64,000 nucleotides of DNA. Source: WLMZ01 sp031410915. Lineage in GTDB: Bacteria > Actinomycetota > Acidimicrobiia > Acidimicrobiales > Ilumatobacteraceae. Below the pieces are notes generated by a model. The model did not search any database. It was not told where the DNA came from and saw only the letters and a list, made by a program, of their open reading frames with translations. The position numbers and the translations under genes were made by a program. Below are positions 37,590-47,083 of the stretch, one piece after another (position 1 is the first letter of the stretch; each line of letters starts with the position of its first letter). Location: contig JANNZY010000196.1 in assembly GCA_031410915.1 (NCBI GenBank), forward strand, positions 39,594 to 103,593, read 5' to 3'.

Positions 37590-39533
37590 CTACGGCTGCG
37601 GCGGCGGCGAGTCCGGCGTGAGCTCGGCGAGGATCGACCCGTTCGCGTCGACGAGTTGCACGAGACACGGGCCGTAGGTCGGGTACGCGAACGACGCCGC
37701 TGCGAACTCGCCACCGCTCAGCTCGCGCAACGGCACCAGTGACGCAGTCGCGCCCTCCGGGGTGAACAGCACGCTCGTCGCGTCACCAGGATCGGACACA
37801 ACGGCGACGACCAACGTTGCCTCGAGCGCTGCCAGGTACTGGACCGGCTGCTCGTCGATCTCCAGTTCCGCGATCGGACCGCCGTTGGAGAACTCGTCGG
37901 AGTTGAACGACACCTGTACGGCGCGCGGTTCGGCGGACACCGCCACCTCCCACCGCGCATCGCCGACGCTCGTGGTCCCCGCCGTCGTGAAGCGCGGCTG
38001 CCTCGGCGTCGGTCCGGTGCTGGACACGTTGACAATGGCCGGATCGCGCACGAGCGTGCGCTGCCATTGATGGTCAGTGGCGCGGTGGGCGTCGCTCACG
38101 ACGCTGACCAACGAGCCGAAGTCGACTTGGCCGCCGACCATCACGACGTCCTCGCCGTCGATGAATTCCAGCTGGTAGCTCGCCGGCCGCCCGGCCACCG
38201 GCGGATCGACGCTCACCTGCACGTCGTGGCCGGCCACACTCACTCGACCGCCGGGTGCCGCATCGAGAACCGGCTGCGCGCGCAACAGGCGCGAGAGCTG
38301 TAGAGACGTCGGCATGGCGGAGCTGACCTGGATGTAGACGCCGCGGTCGGGAGCGTCAGTGCTCACATAGCTGACCCCTCGTGAGCCATCGTTGTCCCAC
38401 AGGGCGCCATCGGCATATCCCCAACCACCAGCTCGGTTCATCGCCAGCGACGTGTCATGCACGACTGCGAGCGCGTCCGCGGAGAGCACCGGCTCCTTGT
38501 CGCCTTCGGCATCGATGCCGACGACCAGTCGCTTGATCTCGTCCAGGGTGAAACCGAACGAGCGGATGTTGATCTGCTCCAACGCAGTCGTGACCGTCAC
38601 GACATCCACGACTCCGTCGGGCGACGTGGAGACGAGCGCCGGAGCGCCGGCGATGTCCACGCGAGATCCGTCGACGCGAACGTCGCAACAGAAGGATCCG
38701 TTCGGCGCAACGGTCGTTGCGATCACGGCCCACCGACCAGCGTTGCGGTCTGCGTCGGCTGACGCCCACAGCTGCAGCCAACCACCGGTCGGTCCCGTGT
38801 CGGGATTCTCCCACGCGCCGGTGAATGCCATGCCCTCCGGGTCGTCGTCGAGGATGAATCCGGGCGGGCCGAGGCTCTGCCGAACGGTGGTCTCGACGTG
38901 GACGACGAACGGTTCGGTAATCGGCACCGTGGCGCTGGTGTTGTCGGTGGCCCCGGTCGACCGGGTTGCGTCGGCAGTGTCCGGCCGCGCGCTGGAGTCG
39001 GTGGTCGCGGAGGTGGGCGTGAAGCCGTTGTCGCCGAGCGCGTCGTTGTCGGAGCCGGTCGCTGAGCTCGCCACCATCGCGGCGAGGACGGCGACGGTGA
39101 GGCCGGCAGACAGGATCAGCGTGCGCTTGCGGCGGGGCGACATCGGCGCGGCAACGGAGCCGGCTCCCCCGCCGCTCTGATCGCCTGCTGCCGCCGGCAC
39201 GGTGGTCGCCAGATCGCGGATGCGTTGGCGGGTGTCGTCGTCGAGCCACAGGTCGCGCCCACGCCACAGCGCGGCATTCGGCGATTCAGGGTTGCGCTCG
39301 TCGGCGACGCGAGCCTCGGGTGCCAGTGCCGCGATCGGATCATCGCCGGCAGCGCCGGACGCGGCCGTGCCGGTGTCGAGCAGGTACAACCGGCGGGCTT
39401 CGTCCAACGCCTGTGACGGCGACACGCTGGATGCCAGCACGCGGGCGGTCAGCCATTCGGCCTGGCGGCGGTCGGCGGTGAGCCGGCACAGCAGGCCGAA
39501 CACGGGACCGATGATGTCGGGTCCTGAGGGCAC
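37590..39533 (-). CDS. Large single-pass membrane protein, unknown function
   Basis: A 647-residue protein. The N-terminal 130 residues are cytosolic and contain a helical AEWLTARVLASSVSPSQALDEARR segment; a membrane helix lies at about 137-157; the outside part is a Thr/Ser/Asp-rich linker (about 158-205) and then some 440 residues of beta-rich sequence. Topology resembles anti-sigma-type or RskA-like proteins with a short inner domain, but no zinc-binding or anti-sigma motif is visible. GTG 39533 follows TAGCCT with 6 bases between (leaderless). It converges on the sugar transferase gene with only one base between the stop codons. Confidence 0.7.
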   Translation of the reverse strand: MPSGPDIIGPVFGLLCRLTADRRQAEWLTARVLASSVSPSQALDEARRLYLLDTGTAASGAAGDDPIAALAPEARVADERNPESPNAALWRGRDLWLDDDTRQRIRDLATTVPAAAGDQSGGGAGSVAAPMSPRRKRTLILSAGLTVAVLAAMVASSATGSDNDALGDNGFTPTSATTDSSARPDTADATRSTGATDNTSATVPITEPFVVHVETTVRQSLGPPGFILDDDPEGMAFTGAWENPDTGPTGGWLQLWASADADRNAGRWAVIATTVAPNGSFCCDVRVDGSRVDIAGAPALVSTSPDGVVDVVTVTTALEQINIRSFGFTLDEIKRLVVGIDAEGDKEPVLSADALAVVHDTSLAMNRAGGWGYADGALWDNDGSRGVSYVSTDAPDRGVYIQVSSAMPTSLQLSRLLRAQPVLDAAPGGRVSVAGHDVQVSVDPPVAGRPASYQLEFIDGEDVVMVGGQVDFGSLVSVVSDAHRATDHQWQRTLVRDPAIVNVSSTGPTPRQPRFTTAGTTSVGDARWEVAVSAEPRAVQVSFNSDEFSNGGPIAELEIDEQPVQYLAALEATLVVAVVSDPGDATSVLFTPEGATASLVPLRELSGGEFAAASFAYPTYGPCLVQLVDANGSILAELTPDSPPPQP

Positions 39534-39542
39534 CGTCCCAGG

Positions 39543-41504
39543 CTACGTGAGCTGGAACTCGCTCGGATCAGGTTCGCTCGTTCGCTGCCAGTACTCGAGC
39601 AGCGTGAACGGCCAGTTCTGCGCGACGCGGCCGCTGGCGCTCTTGTACCAGCTGTTGACCGGACTCCAGCCCCACGCCATCAGCCGGTTCTCGGCGTCGA
39701 CCCGTTCGTTGAACTCGTCGTGCACGTCGGCGCGCACCTCGATCGCCCTCGCCGCGTTGGCCAGCACCAGCCGAAGCAAGCCGAGGATGTACCGCACGCC
39801 GCATTCGGAGAAGTAGATGATGCTGCCGTTGATGACGATGTTGGTGTTCGGCCCGTAGAGGCAGAAGAAGTTGGGGAAGTTCGGGATCTGCACGCCGAGG
39901 TAGGCCCGCGCGTCGCCGTCCCACTGCTCGTGCAGGTCAACACCGTCACGCCCGACGACCTGCATCGGGGTCAGGAACTTCGACGCCTGGTAGCCCGTGC
40001 CATAGATGATGACGTCCGCGTTGTGGCGCGTGCCGTCCGCCATCTCGATGCCGGTCGCGTCGATGTGGTCGATCGGGTCGGTGATCAACTGCACATCGTC
40101 ACGCTTCAGCGTGCGGGCCCAGATGCCGTTGTCGCGCACGGCTCGCTTCGCGCCGGGCGGGTAGTCGGGTGTCACCTTGGCCAGCAGGTCGGGGCGGTCG
40201 CCGAACTGCTCGCGGTAGTACTCCAGCAGCATCTCCTTGCCGAACTCGCTGATCGCGTTGACGGACGTGCCGTCGGACTGCCATTCCGGGTCCACCCGCA
40301 CCGATTCGAGCACGGCGTCGCCCATCTTCCAGAAGATGTTGAAGCGGTTCAGTTCGCTGTAGGTCGGCACGTGTCCGAACAGCCACGTCAGATGCGGGCT
40401 GACTGGATCGTGGTAGTCGGGCGTCGGCGCGATCCATGGCGCGGTGCGCTGGAAGATCAGCGTCTCCGATGCCTGCTCGGCGACGATCGGGGCGAATTGC
40501 AGCGCGCTGCAGCCGGTTCCGATGACGAGCACTCGCTTGCCGGTGAGGTCCACGCTGTGGTCCCACTCGGCGGAGTGGAAGTACGGGCCGGCGAACGACT
40601 CAAGGCCGGTGATGGCAGGCCACGAGGGCCGGTTCAACTGGCCGACTGCGCTGATCACTGCGTTTGCCGTGATCGTGTGTGCCGTTGCCCCGTTCGCCGA
40701 GTCGCGATACGTCACCGTCCACGTCGAGTCGCCCTCGTTCCATTCGGCGCGCTCGACCGGGCAGTTGAAGCGGATGTGCTTGCGCAAGCCGAACGCGTCG
40801 GCACACGACCGGAAGTAGTCGTGCAGCACGTCCTGCGTCGAGAAGTGGAACGGCCAGTCGTGACGCTGCGCGAACGAGTAGCTGTAGTTGTGGTTCGGGT
40901 TGTCCACCCGGCAGCCGGGATACACGCTTTCGTGCCAGGTGCCGCCGACATCGTCGTTCTTGTCGAGGATCGTGAAACCGATGCCGGCCTGCTGCAAGCG
41001 GTAGGCGGCGAGCACGCCGGACATCCCCGCGCCGATGATGACGACACCGAAGTCGACGCCGGGGGCCAGCTCGGCCTTCGTCCAGCCCGGCGCGCGGCGG
41101 TCCTCGCCGCGGTAGGCCAGTTCCTCCTCCAGCAGCGGGAGGTACGCGGCCATGTCGCTGCCGCCGACGGTGAACTCCAGGATCCGCTGCAGGTCGGCGT
41201 CGCTCGGCGGCTCGGCCGCGACGCAACCCCCGTCTCGATACCAAGCCAGCACGTCCAGCGCGAGCGCGCGGATCTCGGTTTGCTGGTCGTCGCTCAACCC
41301 GCCTTGGGGCATCGCCACCAGCAGTGGATCCGGGCACAGGTTCGGCCGCAACAACGACAGGTCGCCGGTCAGGTAGGCCAGCGCGGGCAGGAGCGGTGGC
41401 AGCTCGGCGTCGGCGAGCGCGGCGCGAATCTCGTCGTCGCTCTCGGTGATCGGCTCGACGGTGCGGACGAACGGGCTCGGCGACGACGACACGGTGAGCG
41501 ACAT
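39543..41504 (-). CDS. Flavoprotein monooxygenase (Baeyer-Villiger type)
   Basis: A 653-residue class B flavoprotein. After a 140-residue N-terminal extension comes the FAD motif VVIIGAGMSGVLAAYRL, GGTWHESVYPGCRVDNPNHNYS, the Baeyer-Villiger-like fingerprint FAGPYFHSAEWDH, and the NADPH motif VLVIGTGCSALQ. The ATG-motif YGTGYQASKFL is near residue 480. Likely oxidises a ketone or cyclic ketone to an ester. ATG 41504 follows TAGGTT with 7 bases between. The enlarged N-terminus is like steroid and cyclododecanone monooxygenase groups. Confidence 0.9.
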   Translation of the reverse strand: MSLTVSSSPSPFVRTVEPITESDDEIRAALADAELPPLLPALAYLTGDLSLLRPNLCPDPLLVAMPQGGLSDDQQTEIRALALDVLAWYRDGGCVAAEPPSDADLQRILEFTVGGSDMAAYLPLLEEELAYRGEDRRAPGWTKAELAPGVDFGVVIIGAGMSGVLAAYRLQQAGIGFTILDKNDDVGGTWHESVYPGCRVDNPNHNYSYSFAQRHDWPFHFSTQDVLHDYFRSCADAFGLRKHIRFNCPVERAEWNEGDSTWTVTYRDSANGATAHTITANAVISAVGQLNRPSWPAITGLESFAGPYFHSAEWDHSVDLTGKRVLVIGTGCSALQFAPIVAEQASETLIFQRTAPWIAPTPDYHDPVSPHLTWLFGHVPTYSELNRFNIFWKMGDAVLESVRVDPEWQSDGTSVNAISEFGKEMLLEYYREQFGDRPDLLAKVTPDYPPGAKRAVRDNGIWARTLKRDDVQLITDPIDHIDATGIEMADGTRHNADVIIYGTGYQASKFLTPMQVVGRDGVDLHEQWDGDARAYLGVQIPNFPNFFCLYGPNTNIVINGSIIYFSECGVRYILGLLRLVLANAARAIEVRADVHDEFNERVDAENRLMAWGWSPVNSWYKSASGRVAQNWPFTLLEYWQRTSEPDPSEFQLT

Positions 41505-41600
41505 GGTGCGGAACCTACCGGGGGTCCGTCCGGTCACAGGCGTCGGAAGACGAACCACGTGGTTGCGCGCCCTCTCCGCCGATGCGGACGACGTGCGCGA

Positions 41601-42644
41601 TCAGCCCTTGCGAGCCACGATCACGTCGCGGACGATGCCGGAGTCGACGCGGTGCTCGAACGCACTGTCGGCTGCGGACTCGGCGACGCGCAATCCTGCG
41701 CGGGTGAGCACCTCGGCCAGACGATCGCGCTCGAGGCCGAGCGTGTTCCAGGCAATGCCCATTGCCCCTCCCGGGCGCAACAACGTGGCCCAAACCGGCA
41801 CGGCCTGGCGGAGAAGATCGGCGGCGTTGCGCTCGCGCCCTTGACCGGTCGCACCGGCGCGACTGCCGTGCACGACACCGTACGGCGCGTCGGTGACGAT
41901 GACGTCGAAGCGGCGTTTGCCGAACAGATCGGCGGCGCGCAAGGTGTCGCCGACGTGCACGGTCACGGTCTGGCGTTCACCGCGCTTGAACGCAGCGGCA
42001 TCGGTGTTGACCTCGGCATCGAGTCGTTTGCCGGCCTTCTTGCCCTCGCGTCGCACCGCCGCATAGCTGAACGTGTGCTTGAGCCGCTTGCGCTTCAGGT
42101 ACGTGCTGAAGAACGTTGCATATGCATCGACCTCGCGCTCTTCGATCTCGATGCCGGCCGCGTCGAACCCGTAGGTCAGGGCCTGGTCCAGCGTGGTGCA
42201 GCGGCCAGCCAGTGGATCGAGCACACTGAATCGGCGGGTGTCGAGCTCTTCCGCCCACGCCGTGGCTGCCAGCGTCACATTCAGCAGCAACTTGGTGAGC
42301 TGCTCGTTCGTCTTGCCCTGGTACTTCGGGATCGACAGCAGGTCGTCGTCGAAGTGCGCGAGCGGCGTGACCTCGACCGGTCGCAAGGTATCGCCGTCGA
42401 GGCGTTCGAACACCCCGAAGCGGGCAGACACGTTGGACAGCAGGTCCAATTCGCGCTGGCCGATCGATTCCGCGGCGAACTGCACGTACGGCACACCGGC
42501 CAGCGCCACCGCCTCGACGTCGCTAATCGCACCGGCGAAGCAGCCGTCGGCGAGCAGCGCCAACTCGGCACCCACGAGGCGCGGCGCGTCTCCGGCGTAG
42601 ACGCGGTTGCTCGATGGCGCAAGCAGGACGAGATAGCGAGGCAC
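41601..42644 (-). CDS. Predicted SAM-dependent RNA methyltransferase
   Basis: A 347-residue protein. The C-terminal half is a class I methyltransferase: SVLDPLAGRCTTLDQALTYGFDAAGIEI is the SAM-binding loop and IVTDAPYGVVHG the catalytic (D/N)PPY-like motif. The N-terminal half resembles the THUMP-like region of Trm11/TRM14-type tRNA or rRNA guanine methyltransferases. GTG 42644 is 8 bases after TAGCCT. Divergent from the aldo/keto reductase at 42695. The RNA target cannot be inferred. Confidence 0.75.
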   Translation of the reverse strand: MPRYLVLLAPSSNRVYAGDAPRLVGAELALLADGCFAGAISDVEAVALAGVPYVQFAAESIGQRELDLLSNVSARFGVFERLDGDTLRPVEVTPLAHFDDDLLSIPKYQGKTNEQLTKLLLNVTLAATAWAEELDTRRFSVLDPLAGRCTTLDQALTYGFDAAGIEIEEREVDAYATFFSTYLKRKRLKHTFSYAAVRREGKKAGKRLDAEVNTDAAAFKRGERQTVTVHVGDTLRAADLFGKRRFDVIVTDAPYGVVHGSRAGATGQGRERNAADLLRQAVPVWATLLRPGGAMGIAWNTLGLERDRLAEVLTRAGLRVAESAADSAFEHRVDSGIVRDVIVARKG

Positions 42645-42694
42645 GGCCAGGCAGGCTACGACCCCGTTCTGCAGATCGGGTATAGGTTCGCCAC

Positions 42695-43576
42695 ATGATC
42701 AGTCAGCAACCGTTCGGTCGCACCGGCCACGACAGCACTCGCGTCCTCTTCGGCGCCGCCGCCCTCGGCGGGATGAGCCAGGAGCGTGCCGACGCGACAC
42801 TCGCGGTGCTCGCCGAATATGGCGTCAACCACATCGACACCGCTGCGTCGTACGGGCAGTCCGAGGACCGGCTCAAGCCGTTCCTGGCCGAGCATCGCGG
42901 CGACTACTTCCTGGCCACCAAGACCGGCGAGCGCCGTGGCGATGCGGCCCGTCGTGAGCTGGAGAAGTCGCTGGAGCGGATGGGTGTCGACCACGTCGAT
43001 CTGATCCAGTTGCACAACCTGGTCGAGCCGGACGAGTTCGAGGTCGCCCACGGTCCGCGAGGCGCTGTCGAGGCGCTGGCCAAAGCGCGAGACGAAGGCC
43101 TGGTCGGCCACATCGGCGTGACAGGCCACGGCATCCGCATCGCCGACATGCACCTGCAGAGCCTGGCCCGATTCGACTTCGCCTCGGTGCTGCTGCCCTA
43201 CAACTTCTTGATGACGCAGAACGCGGCGTACCGCGACTCGTTCGACCAGCTCGTCGCGCTGTGCGCCGAGCGCGGCGTGGCCGTGCAGACGATCAAGTCG
43301 GTGGCCCGCCGTCGCTGGCCGGTGGAGTCGACCGACCCGCGTTACGCGTGGTACGAGCCGCTGCCAGTCGGCGACGCGCTCGCTCGCGGTGTAGCGTTCG
43401 TCCTGAACCGTCCAGGCGTCTTCTTGAACACGTCCAGCGACGCGCGACTGCTGCGGTCGATCCTGGATGCAGCGTCGACCGTCGGCCCGATGCCGACGGA
43501 ACACGAATTGCGCGCCGACGTCGACCAGTACGACATGCAGGTGCTGTTCGACGGTCGCGAACTGGAACGGATCTAG
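42695..43576 (+). CDS. Aldo/keto reductase
   Basis: A 293-residue AKR barrel: HIDTAASYGQSEDRL (catalytic Asp and Tyr), FLATKTGERRGDAAR (Lys), DHVDLIQLHNL (His). It lacks the usual C-terminal NADPH loop motif KTxxxxR. TAGGTT (42683-42688) is 6 bases before ATG 42695, a leaderless promoter. It converges on the LLM oxidoreductase gene. Substrate unknown. Confidence 0.87.
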   Translation: MISQQPFGRTGHDSTRVLFGAAALGGMSQERADATLAVLAEYGVNHIDTAASYGQSEDRLKPFLAEHRGDYFLATKTGERRGDAARRELEKSLERMGVDHVDLIQLHNLVEPDEFEVAHGPRGAVEALAKARDEGLVGHIGVTGHGIRIADMHLQSLARFDFASVLLPYNFLMTQNAAYRDSFDQLVALCAERGVAVQTIKSVARRRWPVESTDPRYAWYEPLPVGDALARGVAFVLNRPGVFLNTSSDARLLRSILDAASTVGPMPTEHELRADVDQYDMQVLFDGRELERI

Positions 43577-43592
43577 ACAGTCCCGCTCCGGG

Positions 43593-44507
43593 TCAGCCGG
43601 CGCGAACCAGCTCCAGCACCGGGGCGAGGGCCTCGATCGTCTCCTGCGTGATCGGGTCGACGACGAGCTGCAGATGGCTCGCGCCGGCGGAGACGAAGGC
43701 TCGCAACTGCTCGCCGATCTGTTCGCTCGAGCCCGTGATCGGCTCGGCCTTGCGGCCGCCGTCGTAGGAGCCCATCACCCGTCCAGCACCGCCGATCTGC
43801 ACGAACACCGCCGCCGTGGCCTGCACCGAGCCCGGCTCTCTGCCGGATTCGGCAACAGCGAGATCGACCCGCTCCTTGACCTCGGCGAAGCCTGCTGCCG
43901 TGTTGCCATACTGGCTCCACCACACGTTCCACGCGTCGATGTGGGGCAGCGTGATCGCCAGCATTCGCGGTCCGATCGATCCGATCAGCAGCGGCGGGCC
44001 GCCGGGGCGCGTCGGTCGTGGGTGGAGCACGCAGTCGCGTAGCTCGTTGAAGCGTCCGTGGAAGTCGATCTGGCCGTCGCGCAGCAGTGTGCGGATGATG
44101 GTGAACGACTCCTCGAAGCGGGCGACGCGTTGGTCGTACGGGAACCCGAACGCGGTGTACTCGCGCTCGTTCCAACCAGCGCCAAGGCCGACGATCAGCC
44201 GACCGTCGGCGATGCCGTCCACGGTCGCGGCCTGTTTGGCGAGCATCGCCGGGTTGTGGAAGCTGGTCGAGGCGACGAGCGGGCCGAGTTCGATCGTGGT
44301 CGTGGCCGCCGCCAGCGCGGCGAGCGACGTCCAGACCTCCCACGGGCCACGCGGGCCGACCGGCAGATCGTAGAGCAGGTGGTCGCCGAGCCACAGCGAG
44401 TCGAATCCGACGTCCTCGGCCGCTTTCGCCATCGAGATCAGGTCGGGCCAGCCGACCTCGTACTCCACCTCTGGCAGCTGAACCCCGATCTTGCACTGCG
44501 ACGTCAT
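43593..44507 (-). CDS. LLM-class F420-dependent oxidoreductase
   Basis: A 304-residue luciferase-like TIM barrel. KIGVQLPEVEYEVGWPDLISMAKAAEDVGFDSLWLGDHLLY, LGPLVASTSFHNPAMLAKQAATVDGIADGRLIVGLGAGWNEREYTAFGFP and the RVARFEESFTIIRTLL segment are typical of the F420-using actinobacterial LLM family. Cofactor F420 is a family inference. ATG 44507 follows TAGGAT with 6 bases between. A repeat-rich spacer separates it from the dienelactone hydrolase gene. Confidence 0.87.
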   Translation of the reverse strand: MTSQCKIGVQLPEVEYEVGWPDLISMAKAAEDVGFDSLWLGDHLLYDLPVGPRGPWEVWTSLAALAAATTTIELGPLVASTSFHNPAMLAKQAATVDGIADGRLIVGLGAGWNEREYTAFGFPYDQRVARFEESFTIIRTLLRDGQIDFHGRFNELRDCVLHPRPTRPGGPPLLIGSIGPRMLAITLPHIDAWNVWWSQYGNTAAGFAEVKERVDLAVAESGREPGSVQATAAVFVQIGGAGRVMGSYDGGRKAEPITGSSEQIGEQLRAFVSAGASHLQLVVDPITQETIEALAPVLELVRAG

Positions 44508-44568
44508 GCCCGGATCCTAAACGGGGGTTGATGAGACGCCGCGTCGCTCCGGCCAGGGCTGGGCTGCG

Positions 44569-44759
44569 GTCAATGCAGCTTGACGGTATGTCAACCCAAC
44601 TTGACCGATCCGGTGACGGGAACTGTTCTCCTCGGCGAGCGCGCACTGCTCACTCCCGGACCTGCGCTGGGGGAGAGGCGAGACGTGTTGCTCCCGCAGG
44701 ATCGGTCAACCCAGCTTGACGCGCCGTCAACCCAACTTGACCGATCCCGTGGCGGGAAC
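44569..44759. repeat. Duplicated cluster of 16-base inverted repeats
   Basis: Four copies of GTCAA-N6-TTGAC occur at 44569-44584, 44590-44605, 44705-44720 and 44726-44741, as two pairs with 5 bases between partners and a 136-base offset between pairs. After the second member of each pair the same CGATCC(G/C)GTG(A/G)CGGGAAC follows. The second pair is enclosed by perfect 11-base arms GGATCGGTCAA (44699-44709) and TTGACCGATCC (44737-44747). It occupies the centre of the 377 bases (44508-44884) between the LLM and dienelactone hydrolase genes. No gene is evident in this interval. Confidence 0.85.
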
Positions 44760-44884
44760 ACTCCTCCTCGGGGGACCGCCGGTCGTCACGCGACCACCGA
44801 CGGTCCAGCGAGCTGTTGGGCATCGCCTCACTGCAACCGTCCGACCAGCCGCGACCGGGGTTCGCGCCGTCGTCGACATCACCG

Positions 44885-45736
44885 CTACGGCGTGAGCAGC
44901 TTCTCGCGGAACAGGTTCATCACGGTGTCGAGCGCCTCGCGGGTCTTCTCGCCGGGCTCGTCGATGAGGTCGCCGGTCAGCACGGAGTGACGGTGGCCGA
45001 GGGCACCGTTCGGATTGCCGTCGGCCTGCTCCAACTCGATCGACACGAAGCCTGCACCGAGCTTCTCGCGCAGGTACGCGAACCGCTCACGAGGCACGAA
45101 CGGGTCGCCCTCGAAGCGCATCCCGATGACTTTCAGACCCTCGCTCGCGCAGCGGTCGGCGACGATCGCGATGTCGGCCGGGCTGGTGTCGATGGACGCC
45201 TTGTGCTTCTTGGACAGTGCGAACGGCAGCGACGGTTGCGACAGCACTGGGGCGAGGATCGTGTCGTCAACCGCCATCGCCAGCGCGAAGCCACCGGTGA
45301 AGCACATTCCGACCACGCCGACACCCGGGCCGCCGCAGCGTTCGTGCTCGCGACGAGCCAGCGCGCGCAACCAGTCGACGACCTTCGACGACTTCCCGGC
45401 CGCGAGCGCCGTGAACTCGCGGCTGATGCACGCACCGACCATGGTGCCCGCACTGCGTAACCCGGCAACGAACGTGTTGCCGGCGACGGGATCACGGCCA
45501 GCCTCGCCGAACAGGTCGGGGAGCACCGCGGTGCATCCGAGCGAGACGACGCGATCGGCGAAGCCGAGCACCATTGGCGAGATGCCCGGCATCTCCGTGA
45601 TGACGATGACCGCCGGGCCGCTGCCCTTGCGGAAGATGCGGTGCGTGACGCCGCCATCCGTGAACGACTCCGTCGCGAATGTCGATAGCTGCCCCACCGG
45701 CGCCGTCGTGTACGTACCCGATGTGTCGTCAGCCAT
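44885..45736 (-). CDS. Dienelactone hydrolase family protein
   Basis: A 283-residue alpha/beta hydrolase with a Cys nucleophile in GVVGMCFTGGFALAM (GxCxGG), Asp in MRFEGDPFVPRERF and His in GALGHRHSVLTGD, the Cys-Asp-His triad of dienelactone hydrolase. The N-terminal 30 residues precede VIVITEMPGISPMVLGFADRV. Likely cleaves a lactone or ester. ATG 45736 follows TAGGTT with 6 bases between. Confidence 0.87.
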   Translation of the reverse strand: MADDTSGTYTTAPVGQLSTFATESFTDGGVTHRIFRKGSGPAVIVITEMPGISPMVLGFADRVVSLGCTAVLPDLFGEAGRDPVAGNTFVAGLRSAGTMVGACISREFTALAAGKSSKVVDWLRALARREHERCGGPGVGVVGMCFTGGFALAMAVDDTILAPVLSQPSLPFALSKKHKASIDTSPADIAIVADRCASEGLKVIGMRFEGDPFVPRERFAYLREKLGAGFVSIELEQADGNPNGALGHRHSVLTGDLIDEPGEKTREALDTVMNLFREKLLTP

Positions 45737-45757
45737 CCGCCGAACCTAATCGCAGCG

Positions 45758-47083
45758 CTAGCCCGAGACCGTGCCGGTCGTGGCTGCGGGCGTTCGGTTG
45801 CGGGCGTAGTGACCGAGATCGAGCACGAGACGCGTGTGCTCGCAGCGGAACTTGACCGGGTCGGTGTCGTGATCGTGGCCGGACTCGCACGCGTCGATGA
45901 GGTGGGCCATCAGCTGCCCGACGAGCGGTGCGTTCTTGAACTGGTTGCCGGACGTGCCGATCGCGACGTAGAACCCGTCGAGGTTCGTGCGGTCGTACAC
46001 CGGCACCCAATCAGGCGTGACGTCGTAGTGGCTGACCACGCCGCTGGGGCGGTGCGGCACCTTCAGCGCGGGGAGGCGACGGGCGAGACGGAGGACCTGC
46101 GCCTCCCAGAGCTCCGGCGTCACGTGTTCGGTGGCGGCATCGGGTTCCTCGTCCCACACGAGCGGGTCGCATTCGGCCTCGACCCCGCCGACCAGCATCG
46201 TGCCCCCTGGCTGCGGCCGGAAGTACGTGCCGAGGTCGAGATCGCCCACCGCTACACCACCGTCTTCGAGCCCGAAGCCGGTGGGTGCCGGCGCGTTGTT
46301 GATCTCCTGGCGCAGTGGACGGGTCGCCATCGCGAACGGCTCGACGCCCGCGAGCACGTTGAGGCCCGAGCTCCACGGTCCGGCGGCGTTGACCACGATC
46401 GGAGCGTCCAGTGTCGAGCCATCTGCAAACGTGACACCGCCGACACGATCGCCTTCGCCGACCGTGCGGACTGCGGTCACCTCGGTGCGCAACCGCACCT
46501 CGGCACCCAGCCGGCGGGCCGCGTCGATCAGGTTCAGCGCCGCCAGTTGCGCGTCGTTGACGAACCCCGCGTCGGGTGTCCACCAGCCCTCGATACCTCC
46601 GGTGGCGTCGTCGTAGAACTGCGGGTCGTCGGGCCAGCGCGGCGGGTGGAACCGGCCGACGTCGAGCGCCGGGAATCGAGCCGCGATCTCGGCTGCGTCG
46701 AGGATCTCGTTCGGTACCCCGACACGCTCGTAGTGGCCGGCGGTGTGCGACCGGTCATAGCCGGGCGGGAGAATGAACAGCATGCCGACCTGGTGGAAGC
46801 GAGCCAGCGGCGCGGCCGTCACTTCGCGCTCGGTCAGACGCAAGTGGTCGCGCCACGACGCCCACTGCTGCTTGGCCTCCCACGACGACGCCACCCCTTC
46901 GAACGTCGAGAAGCTGAACCGGATGACGGCCGCGCTGGCGCTGGTCGAGCCGCCGCCGACCTGGCCACCCTTGTCGACCACGACGACGCGCAACCCACGG
47001 CGGGCCAGTTCGAGCGCGATCGCGCCACCCATCACGCCGGCACCGACGACGATCGCGTCGGCGCGCGTCACCGCCGGGCTCAC
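45758..47083 (-). CDS. FAD-dependent oxidoreductase (DAO/sarcosine-oxidase-like)
   Basis: A 441-residue protein with the FAD-binding DAIVVGAGVMGGAIALELARRGLRVVVVDK motif (about 8-37) and GGGSTSASAAVIRFSFS, the substrate-side region of DAO-family amine oxidases; GFYVAIGTSGNQFKNAPLVGQLMA closes the fold. GTG 47083 overlaps the Rieske stop by GTGA. A Rieske oxygenase plus a DAO-type enzyme fits a pathway that demethylates a quaternary ammonium such as a betaine and then oxidises the methylamine product. Substrate is inference. Confidence 0.87.
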   Translation of the reverse strand: MSPAVTRADAIVVGAGVMGGAIALELARRGLRVVVVDKGGQVGGGSTSASAAVIRFSFSTFEGVASSWEAKQQWASWRDHLRLTEREVTAAPLARFHQVGMLFILPPGYDRSHTAGHYERVGVPNEILDAAEIAARFPALDVGRFHPPRWPDDPQFYDDATGGIEGWWTPDAGFVNDAQLAALNLIDAARRLGAEVRLRTEVTAVRTVGEGDRVGGVTFADGSTLDAPIVVNAAGPWSSGLNVLAGVEPFAMATRPLRQEINNAPAPTGFGLEDGGVAVGDLDLGTYFRPQPGGTMLVGGVEAECDPLVWDEEPDAATEHVTPELWEAQVLRLARRLPALKVPHRPSGVVSHYDVTPDWVPVYDRTNLDGFYVAIGTSGNQFKNAPLVGQLMAHLIDACESGHDHDTDPVKFRCEHTRLVLDLGHYARNRTPAATTGTVSG

